Source: an uncultured Chryseobacterium sp. (GTDB lineage: Bacteria; Bacteroidota; Bacteroidia; Flavobacteriales; Weeksellaceae). Taken from it: a stretch of 64,000 nucleotides of DNA. The position numbers were made by a program, and so were the translations under genes. The stretch lies in the NCBI GenBank assembly GCA_913778505.1, contig CAJYWD010000029.1, positions 62,001 to 126,000 of the forward strand, in the 5' to 3' direction. Positions 1 through 6,403 of this stretch are shown here, piece by piece. The number at the start of each line of letters is the position of its first letter. Position 1 is the stretch's first letter. The notes below the pieces were generated by a model, which did not search any database, was not told the origin of the DNA, and worked only from the letters and a program-made list of their open reading frames with translations.

Positions 1-1
1 G

Positions 2-3000
2 TTCAGCGCATTTACGATCTTATTTTTGTTCTGGACCATCACACATCTTGTCCGTAGGTTGCTCAATAAGGAATTCGAAAATATCACGGTGGGTGAAGAA
101 ATAGCGGCATTTTTCGCCGGTGGAGTCGGAGCGCTGTGTTTCACGTTTTCGGATACATTCTGGTTTTCTGCGGTAGAAGGAGAGGTTTATGCCATGGCCA
201 GTATGTTCATTGCGCTGATTGTCTGGCTCATCACCAAGTGGGAAAATGAATATCTGGAAAGCGATAATGAACGGTGGATCATTTTGTTATTCTTCGTTAT
301 TGGTCTTTCTGTGGGTGTGCACATGATGTGTATGCTGGCACTTCCTGCGGTATGTCTGATTTATTATACCAGAAAATACACGTTCACGTGGAAATCTTTT
401 CTTTGGGCCAATGCGATTACGTTAGTGATTCTTGCGATTGTCTTTAAGTTTATTTTCCCGTTGGTCATGTGGTTTTTCTTCAAATGTGAATTGATTTTTG
501 TCAATGGCATCGGGCTGCCGTTCCATTCAGGAACCATCATCGCATTTGTCCTGTTTACCACATTGTGCTATCTGTTCATTACTTACACCAGAAAAACGGG
601 CAAGTCCCTTTATCAGTCCATTGCGCTGTCTGTGGTTTATATGATTATAGGGTTTTCCTGCTGGCTTGTAATTCCTATCCGTGCCAATGCCAATCCGCCA
701 ATGAATCTTAACGATCCGGACAATGCCATTGGTATGCTGGATTACTATAACCGTGAGCAATATGGCGACTGGCCAACGTTCTACGGACAGAATTATACCG
801 CTTACCTGGACCCGAACGGCATCGAAAAAAATGAAGATGGCAGCTATAAAACGGTAAAAACAGGAGACACTTACGAGCGCGATCCGCAGACAGGTAGATA
901 CCGCGTGGTGGGTGAAAAGTTCAATTATGTTTACAGTAAAGAGCATGTTGGGTTTTTCCCAAGAATGTTCAGCGAAGATAAGTCAGTGATGCCCAATTAC
1001 ATTTCTATGTACGGCGCACCGGATTTTACTTTTAATTATGGCAATGAGCAGGTCTCGGAAAGTCCGGAAGCCAAGCAGTTCTTCGACGAACTCCGCCAGA
1101 AATACGAGAACGGAACCATCAAGATGGATGATTACCTGAAGGCCAAGCAGTTCGGAATTATCAATGTGCAGAAGCCTACGCTGGCGCAGAATCTGGATTA
1201 CTTTATCACCTTTCAGAACTATTTCTACTTTGCACGATACCTTCTGTGGAACTATTCTGGAAGGCAGAATGACCTGGAAGGACACATGGAAAATACCAAT
1301 GGTAACTTCATTACCGGGATTCCGTTCATCGACAATAATCTATGGGGCGATCAGAATGCAATGCCGTCCAAGTTTCAGAATACCAGCAGGGTTAAGTTTT
1401 TCCTGCTTCCGCTGATTCTAGGCCTTATAGGCTTCTTTTTCCAGTTGAACAGAGATTTTGGAAGGTTTTACGCAATATTATCACTTTTTATTCTGACCAG
1501 TGTCGGGATTGTATTTTACACCGGCGTGAAGCCATTCGAGCCGCGCGAGCGGGATTATGCAATGGTAGGCTCCTTTTACGCATTTGCCATTTGGATCGGT
1601 CTGGGTGTGGCGGCCATCTACTGGCTGCTTCAGAAAAAGGTGAAAACCAAATCGGTGCAGATTGTCACAGGGGTGATTTTGCTGGCAATTCCTTTGATGA
1701 TGGGCTTTCAGAATTACAATGTGCATGACAGAAGCGGGCGCTACACGGCTTACGACTATGCGTACTCCAGCCTCAAATCTCTTCCGAAAGACGGCATTAT
1801 GTTCGTGTACGGAGATAACGATACTTATCCGGTGTGGGCCATTCAGGAGACGGAGGAATTCCGCTCGGATGTGAAGGTGGTCAACTTTACATTATTATCT
1901 ACACCTTGGAATATAGACCAGGTGAAGAGAAGAACCTACAATTCGATGCCGGTACCTTCCACCTTAACCCACGAGGATTACCGCGAAGGTTCCAATGATC
2001 AGGTTTATATGATGAGTAAGGATGACTGGTCCAATATTTTTGCGAATCTGAAAGATCAGGGCGCTCCGGATACGGAATTTGCTGCGTTTAGAAAATACCT
2101 CACGCAGGATTCCATGACCATGAAAGATGCTGTGAACTTTCTTAAAATGAAATCCCCGGAGAAGGACGAAATTGTAAAGATGATTTTTGGCGAAGAGCGC
2201 TATCAGAAGTTCAACTTCCTGCCGGTTTCCAAGTTTGTGCTTCCGGTGAATGTAAGCAATGCCGTGAAATCCGGAATCATCACGCCGGCTGAAGCGCAGA
2301 AAGCCGAAAAACAGATTGTTATCAACTATAAAGGTAGCAGCATGTTCAAGAACAATATGATGATGCTGGATATCCTTGCCAATTTCGATTGGAAGCGTCC
2401 TATCAGTTTCTCCAGCGGCGGGATCTATGACTCCAGCAACCTGTTTTTCCTTTCCAATTATCTTAAATTCGACGGTTTCAGCTACAGACTGGTGCCTATC
2501 AAGACAGAAGAATCTCCGGATGGCGAGCTGGGAATGGTGAATGCCGACGAGCTATACAACACTGTCAAGAATTTCAGATGGGGTAATTTCAAGGATCTGA
2601 ATGTTCACTTTGATGAGACCTGTACCCAAAACATCATCGGCTATCGCTCGTCTGCAAGCCGTGCTGCCGAAGCGTTGGCAATGAAAGGCGAAAAGAAAAA
2701 AGCTGTTGAAATATTGGATTTGGCAAGCAAAGAAATCCCGGTTTCCAAATATAACGATCCACGATCCCTGAGTTCCATCGTCTATGCCTACATTGTGGCA
2801 GGGCAGGAGCAGAAGGGTCTGAAGCTGGCCGAGGAGCTCAAGAAAGGCATCTTCGAAGAGTATGATTACTACACCAGACTGTCGCCGCAGTTCCAGGTCT
2901 ACGCGTCCCGACAGATGCGGACCAAGCCTATGGAATATTCACTCGTGGTGGGCGCCGTGTCCGATGCCTACAATAAAATCGGGCAGAAGGAAAAAGGATA

Positions 3001-3226
3001 TGAATATCTGGTGAACTCCCTCAATGTGATTGATAAACGTTTTAACCAGTTTATCAAAGACCTTCAGGAAATGGGCAAGGAGAAAGCTTTCAAAAAAGCA
3101 GATGATGTCCAGAAAGTGACATCGTTCTACTCCTATCTTTTCGATATTATGAAAGATTATGACACCACTTATGAAGCTGAAAAGATGGACAACATCACCA
3201 AGCAACTGATGAAGGTCACACAATAA
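2..3226 (+). CDS. DUF2723 (GT117-type) multi-pass membrane protein, 5' end cut off
   Basis: The frame is open from base 2, so the true start lies outside the window; 1074 residues are visible. The N-terminal half is strongly hydrophobic with many membrane segments and carries a WFSAVEGEVYAM block near residue 65, typical of the DUF2723 family that is classed as glycosyltransferase family 117. A second membrane block follows at about residues 475-570. The C-terminal third is soluble and helical and resembles TPR repeats (GEKKKAVEILDLASKE near residue 890). Proteins of this family in Bacteroidota usually have 1000-1200 residues, so little is missing. The substrate is unknown; a role in cell-envelope or secreted-protein glycosylation is inferred from the family only. 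The gene is followed directly by the heptamer repeat island. Confidence 0.85.
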   Translation, partial: FSAFTILFLFWTITHLVRRLLNKEFENITVGEEIAAFFAGGVGALCFTFSDTFWFSAVEGEVYAMASMFIALIVWLITKWENEYLESDNERWIILLFFVIGLSVGVHMMCMLALPAVCLIYYTRKYTFTWKSFLWANAITLVILAIVFKFIFPLVMWFFFKCELIFVNGIGLPFHSGTIIAFVLFTTLCYLFITYTRKTGKSLYQSIALSVVYMIIGFSCWLVIPIRANANPPMNLNDPDNAIGMLDYYNREQYGDWPTFYGQNYTAYLDPNGIEKNEDGSYKTVKTGDTYERDPQTGRYRVVGEKFNYVYSKEHVGFFPRMFSEDKSVMPNYISMYGAPDFTFNYGNEQVSESPEAKQFFDELRQKYENGTIKMDDYLKAKQFGIINVQKPTLAQNLDYFITFQNYFYFARYLLWNYSGRQNDLEGHMENTNGNFITGIPFIDNNLWGDQNAMPSKFQNTSRVKFFLLPLILGLIGFFFQLNRDFGRFYAILSLFILTSVGIVFYTGVKPFEPRERDYAMVGSFYAFAIWIGLGVAAIYWLLQKKVKTKSVQIVTGVILLAIPLMMGFQNYNVHDRSGRYTAYDYAYSSLKSLPKDGIMFVYGDNDTYPVWAIQETEEFRSDVKVVNFTLLSTPWNIDQVKRRTYNSMPVPSTLTHEDYREGSNDQVYMMSKDDWSNIFANLKDQGAPDTEFAAFRKYLTQDSMTMKDAVNFLKMKSPEKDEIVKMIFGEERYQKFNFLPVSKFVLPVNVSNAVKSGIITPAEAQKAEKQIVINYKGSSMFKNNMMMLDILANFDWKRPISFSSGGIYDSSNLFFLSNYLKFDGFSYRLVPIKTEESPDGELGMVNADELYNTVKNFRWGNFKDLNVHFDETCTQNIIGYRSSASRAAEALAMKGEKKKAVEILDLASKEIPVSKYNDPRSLSSIVYAYIVAGQEQKGLKLAEELKKGIFEEYDYYTRLSPQFQVYASRQMRTKPMEYSLVVGAVSDAYNKIGQKEKGYEYLVNSLNVIDKRFNQFIKDLQEMGKEKAFKKADDVQKVTSFYSYLFDIMKDYDTTYEAEKMDNITKQLMKVTQ

Positions 3227-3280
3227 ACCCAAACGCGTTTCAGATTCTGAAGCGCGTTTTTTTATGCGCTGTGAGGGGGA

Positions 3281-3406
3281 AGGTTGTAGGTTTTGGGTTG
3301 CAGGTTGCAGTTTGAAGGTTGCAGGTTGCAGGGGGAAGGTTACAGGATGCAGGGTGCAGGATGGAGGGTGAAGGGTGAAGGTTGCAGGGTGAAGGTTGCA
3401 GGATGC
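3281..3406 (+). repeat. Heptanucleotide array 1, 18 units of AGGnTGn
   Basis: Eighteen consecutive 7-bp units with no indel. The usual unit is AGGTTGC, with variants AGGGTGA, AGGATGC and AGGATGG. Positions 4 and 7 vary, including by transversion. It begins 55 bases after the DUF2723 stop. Its reverse complement matches array 3 at 3788-3892, so the two flank array 2 as inverted arms. Confidence 0.95.
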
Positions 3407-3443
3407 TAAGTGAGAGGGCTTTTGGATCCGAGTTTTTAAATTC

Positions 3444-3730
3444 AAGATTCAAGATTTGAGATTCGAGATTTGAGATTCGAGATTCAAGATTTGAGATTCG
3501 AGATTTGAGATTCGAGATTTGAGATTCGAGATTTGAGATTTAAGATTTGAGATTTGAGATTTGAGATTTGAGATTTGAAATTTAAGATTCGAGATTTAAG
3601 ATTCAAGATTCAAGATTTGAGATTCGAGATTTAAGATTTGAGATTTAAGATTTGAGATTTGAAATTTGAGATTTGAAATTTAAGATTCGAGATTTAAGAT
3701 TCAAGATTTAAGATTCAAGATTTAAGATTC
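3444..3730 (+). repeat. Heptanucleotide array 2, 41 units of (G/A)A(G/A)ATT(T/C)
   Basis: Forty-one consecutive units, 287 bases, without one indel. Every difference between units is a transition and falls at position 1, 3 or 7. The common forms are GAGATTT, GAGATTC, AAGATTC and AAGATTT, with three GAAATTT. The unit junctions read TTCGAG, TTTGAG, TTCAAG or TTTAAG, which are the products expected if a CpG at the junction decays. GAGATTC units contain the GANTC methylation motif. Confidence 0.97.
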
Positions 3731-3787
3731 GAGAATTTTAAATTCAACTTTCCATCAAAATTTTTAACTTGCAGCCATCGAGCAGTA

Positions 3788-3892
3788 ACTTGCATCTTGC
3801 ACCTTACATCCTGCAACCTTCACCCTCCATCCTGCAACCTGTAAACTGCAACCTTCACCCTATAACCCAAAACCTACAACCAAAACCCATCA
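3788..3892 (-). repeat. Heptanucleotide array 3, 15 units, inverted copy of array 1 type
   Basis: Fifteen 7-bp units such as TCCTGCA, ACCTTCA and ACCTGTA, the reverse complement of the AGGnTGn units of array 1. The 3' units degenerate (ACCCAAA, ACCAAAA). The array ends two bases before the ATG of the DUF1697 gene, so it forms that gene's leader and any ribosome binding site. Confidence 0.92.
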
Positions 3893-3894
3893 TC

Positions 3895-4425
3895 ATGACC
3901 AACTTCTGTGCTTTCCTCCGCGGTGTAAATGTCAAAGGAACCAATATGAAAATGGCCGAAGTTGGCGCGGTGTTTTCAAAGGCTGGAATGCAGAATGTGT
4001 CGTCGGTTTTGGCGAGTGGTAATATATTATTTCAATCTGACAAAGATTCGGTGGAGCTGAAGAAGGTTCTTGAAGAGGCCATGTCACAGCATTTCAATTA
4101 TCAGGCATTTCTTTTCATTAAAAATCAAAAAGAAATCAATGATATTCTGAAGAATAACCCATTTCCGCCAATTGAAAATTTTCACAATTATATTTTCATC
4201 GGCTTAGAAAAAGTTGAAGAAATGTTATTGGAAGAATTTGAGAAATCAAGCAAAGCAGAGGGTGAAGAAGGGAAGATTGCCAATGGTATATTCTACTGGC
4301 AAATTCCCAAAGGACAGACTCTGGATTCCGATTTTGGAAAAATTCTCGGCAAGAAAAGCATAAAAGATAAAATGACCAGCCGGAATGTGAATACATTCGA
4401 AAAGATCATCAAGAAGTTTTCATAA
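3895..4425 (+). CDS. DUF1697 domain protein
   Basis: The 176-residue product starts MTNFCAFLRGVNVKG, the characteristic opening of DUF1697 (the FLRGINVGG-like motif), and ends with the conserved TSRNVNTFEKI block. No enzymatic role is established for the family. The frame stays open upstream to 3769, but that stretch only translates heptamer array 3 into a low-complexity Q/P/N/L peptide, so I chose the ATG at 3895. There is no recognisable ribosome binding site between array and start. It stands alone between the repeat island and a convergent regulator gene. Confidence 0.85.
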   Translation: MTNFCAFLRGVNVKGTNMKMAEVGAVFSKAGMQNVSSVLASGNILFQSDKDSVELKKVLEEAMSQHFNYQAFLFIKNQKEINDILKNNPFPPIENFHNYIFIGLEKVEEMLLEEFEKSSKAEGEEGKIANGIFYWQIPKGQTLDSDFGKILGKKSIKDKMTSRNVNTFEKIIKKFS

Positions 4426-4435
4426 AACACAATTT

Positions 4436-4485
4436 GTCATTCCTGAGGAATCTCGACACTTAGGTTTAGATTCTTACGGAAAGAC
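4436..4485. repeat. Degenerate GTCATTCCTGAGGAATC repeat
   Basis: The sequence GTCATTCCTGAGGAATCTCG lies between the convergent ends of the DUF1697 and XRE genes. It resembles the GTCATTC...GAATC repeats seen at 13187-13203, 30963-30999, 45148-45173 and 46995-47021. The inner ATTCCTGAGGAAT is palindromic and could help end transcription from both sides. Confidence 0.5.
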
Positions 4486-4513
4486 AAAATAATGCTTAAG
4501 AATTGATATAATT

Positions 4514-4876
4514 TTACTTCCTGATCCCCAAAGCATTCTTGTAGATCTCAATTTCCTTCTCCAGATCTGCAATTTTCGCTTTCTTTTCTTCTAATTCCTT
4601 GATTATTTTCGCATTCGCATTCATGGGAAAACCTTCCGGATAATTGTTCGCAATTTCCATTAAGAAGTCGTGTTTCAATTCGATGCCGATATCCCATAAA
4701 ATCCCGAATTGCAGCGAGTGACGATTCAGATAAACGCCAACGCCCGTTGGACTTATTCCCAGACGGCGGGACAATTCTACGGAAGAGATATTTTTTGCAA
4801 CCATCACTTTTCGAACCAATTCACCGATGTGCGGATGAGGATACTCTTTATTTTCCTGATACTTTCTGATACTCAT
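4514..4876 (-). CDS. XRE-like helix-turn-helix regulator with C-terminal coiled coil
   Basis: A 120-residue protein. Residues about 15-70 form a Cro/C1-type HTH: HIGELVRKVMVAKN, then SSVELSRRLGISPTGVGVYL as the turn and recognition helix. Residues about 90-117 have a heptad pattern (IIKELEEKKAKIADLEKEIE), a short leucine-zipper-like coil for dimerisation. The target is unknown. The upstream side carries a TATATTTG -7 element and, from 85 bases upstream, ten 21-bp direct repeats, which are the natural candidate operator. It is transcribed away from kdsA. Related small XRE proteins are common in Bacteroidota, often near variable loci. Confidence 0.8.
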   Translation of the reverse strand: MSIRKYQENKEYPHPHIGELVRKVMVAKNISSVELSRRLGISPTGVGVYLNRHSLQFGILWDIGIELKHDFLMEIANNYPEGFPMNANAKIIKELEEKKAKIADLEKEIEIYKNALGIRK

Positions 4877-4894
4877 TTTTGTGTTTTATAATTA

Positions 4895-4902
4895 CAAATA
4901 TA
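4895..4902 (-). promoter_or_regulatory. -7 element of the XRE regulator gene
   Basis: TATATTTG on the minus strand, matching the Bacteroidota TAnnTTTG consensus, 18 bases before the start codon. The predicted leader is about 12 bases. Confidence 0.55.
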
Positions 4903-4960
4903 TTCTTTAAATCTAAATTCTGATTTTTAAATATTACTTTTTAGTCTTTAAGGCTGTAAT

Positions 4961-5170
4961 TATAATGTTAAAGCATGGACTTATTATGATAAAGCGTAAA
5001 ATTATAATGTTAAAGCATGGACTTCCTATGATAAAGCGTGAAAGTATAGTGCTAAAGCATGCATATCTTATGACAAAGCGTGAAAATATAATTGTAAAGC
5101 ATGGGCTTATTATGATAAAGCGTGAAAATATAATGTTAAAGTAAGTAGGGATAATTCTAAAGTTTAATTA
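4961..5170. repeat. Ten tandem 21-bp repeats with core TAAAGC(A/G)TG
   Basis: Units start at 4961, 4982, 5003, 5024, 5045, 5066, 5087, 5108, 5129 and 5150, each exactly 21 bases. Odd units contain TAAAGCATG and even units TAAAGCGTG, giving a 42-bp super-period. The last two units are degenerate (TAAAGTAAG, TAAAGTTTA). A period of 21 bp is two turns of B-DNA, so all cores lie on one face of the helix. There are no spacers, so this is not a CRISPR. It starts 85 bases upstream of the XRE gene. Confidence 0.95.
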
Positions 5171-5368
5171 TCGAGTGTTAATGATTATCATGCGAGTTTT
5201 AAAAACTGCATAGATATATTTAAAGTTTGTTATCAGACGTTTTATGATTATTCGTCAATACTTAATAGTTATTTTAATAATGTTAAATAGAATTGGAAGA
5301 TCATATTTCATGGATATTTCAAATCGCACCCATCAATTTCGTAAAGAGAAAGTTCTTTCTTTAATGCT

Positions 5369-5376
5369 TATATTTG
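5369..5376 (+). promoter_or_regulatory. -7 element of kdsA
   Basis: TATATTTG, a match to TAnnTTTG, 69 bases before the kdsA ATG. It lies downstream of the 21-bp array and upstream of the heptamer leader, so the heptamers would be in the 5' UTR. The rest of 5171-5368 is AT-rich with nothing else I recognise. Confidence 0.55.
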
Positions 5377-5403
5377 TGTTCAGATTTTAGCGATAATGAT
5401 TCA

Positions 5404-5438
5404 ATCTAAAATCTAACGTCTGACATCTGAAAATCTTA
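5404..5438 (+). repeat. Heptamer array in the kdsA leader
   Basis: Five 7-bp units: ATCTAAA, ATCTAAC, GTCTGAC, ATCTGAA and AATCTTA. They end seven bases before the kdsA start codon. Confidence 0.7.
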
Positions 5439-5445
5439 AAAATAA

Positions 5446-6255
5446 ATGATACAATACCTCGATAACATCCATCACAAGGATTCCAAAAATTTTTTCCTGA
5501 TTGCAGGACCATGCGCTATAGAAGATGAAACGATGGCTTTGCAGATTGCTGAACAGATCGTCAAGCTTTCGGACCAGTATAACATTCCGTACATCTTCAA
5601 AGGCTCGTTCAGAAAAGCCAACAGAAGCCGGGTGGATTCTTTTACAGGCATTGGGGATGAAAAAGCTTTGAAGATTCTCAGAAAAGTAGGAGAGACCTTC
5701 AATATCCCGACCACTACGGACATTCATGAAAACGGACATGCCGCAATGGCAGCAGAATATGTGGATGTGTTGCAGATTCCGGCTTTCCTGGTGAGACAAA
5801 CAGATTTGCTCATTGCCGCAGCCGAGACCGGAAAGGCAGTTACGCTTAAGAAAGGCCAGTTCCTTTCGCCGGAGGCTATGAAATTTGCCGTTCAGAAAGT
5901 GAAAGATTCCGGCAATGACAAGACGGCGATCATCGAAAGAGGAAACTCTTTTGGCTATACCGATCTGGTGGTAGACTTCCGTGGCATCCCTACAATGAGA
6001 GAATATTCTCCGGTGATTCTGGACGTGACGCACTCGCTTCAGCAGCCCAACCAAAATTCTGGTGTCACTGGCGGAAGACCAGAATTAATCGAAACGATTG
6101 CCAAAGCAGGAATTGCCGTGGGCGCAGACGGGCTGTTCATCGAGACCCATCCTGACCCTTCAGTAGCCAAGTCTGACGGTGCCAATATGCTTAGATTGGA
6201 TCTGCTTGATGATTTGCTGGGGAAACTCACCAGAATCAGAGAAGCGATATTATAA
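5446..6255 (+). CDS. kdsA: 3-deoxy-8-phosphooctulonate (KDO-8-P) synthase
   Basis: The 269-residue product condenses phosphoenolpyruvate with arabinose 5-phosphate to KDO 8-phosphate, the committed step to the inner-core sugar of LPS. Visible family signatures are LIAGPCAIE at about residue 18, FKGSFRKANRSR (phosphate binding) near 52, the PTTTDIHE block near 88, KKGQFLSPEAMK near 140 and the C-terminal GADGLFIETHPDP. The length matches the family. The gene is monocistronic, with its own promoter at 5369 and a terminator at 6261-6288. Cytoplasmic. Confidence 0.95.
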   Translation: MIQYLDNIHHKDSKNFFLIAGPCAIEDETMALQIAEQIVKLSDQYNIPYIFKGSFRKANRSRVDSFTGIGDEKALKILRKVGETFNIPTTTDIHENGHAAMAAEYVDVLQIPAFLVRQTDLLIAAAETGKAVTLKKGQFLSPEAMKFAVQKVKDSGNDKTAIIERGNSFGYTDLVVDFRGIPTMREYSPVILDVTHSLQQPNQNSGVTGGRPELIETIAKAGIAVGADGLFIETHPDPSVAKSDGANMLRLDLLDDLLGKLTRIREAIL

Positions 6256-6260
6256 AGCTG

Positions 6261-6288
6261 AAAGTCCGGAATTGCCGGACTTTCTTAT
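6261..6288 (+). terminator. Intrinsic terminator of kdsA
   Basis: A perfect 9-bp stem AAAGTCCGG/CCGGACTTT with loop AATTG, followed by TTCTTATT, six bases after the kdsA stop. Confidence 0.75.
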
Positions 6289-6403
6289 TAAATTCAGTTT
6301 TTCGTATAAGATTTACAAATATTCTTTCGTTCTTTGTATTAATTGTTATTTTTGTTGATTCAAGATTGCAAAACAAATCAACATCAGATAAAAAACTACA
6401 GCT

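Noticed and set aside
2939-3452. Minus-strand open frames reading Q/P/N/L-rich peptides
   Set aside because: They translate the heptamer array and antisense of the DUF2723 gene. A 7-bp repeat gives a 7-residue peptide period in any frame, so openness is not evidence of coding.
3281-3892. Mobile element or prophage remnant
   Set aside because: No transposase, integrase, terminal repeats or target duplications are visible in or around the island.
3769-3894. N-terminal extension of the DUF1697 protein
   Set aside because: The 42 extra residues only translate array 3; family members begin at the MTNFCAFLRGVN block.
4961-5170. CRISPR array
   Set aside because: The 21-bp units are strictly contiguous with no unique spacers, and there are no cas genes nearby.
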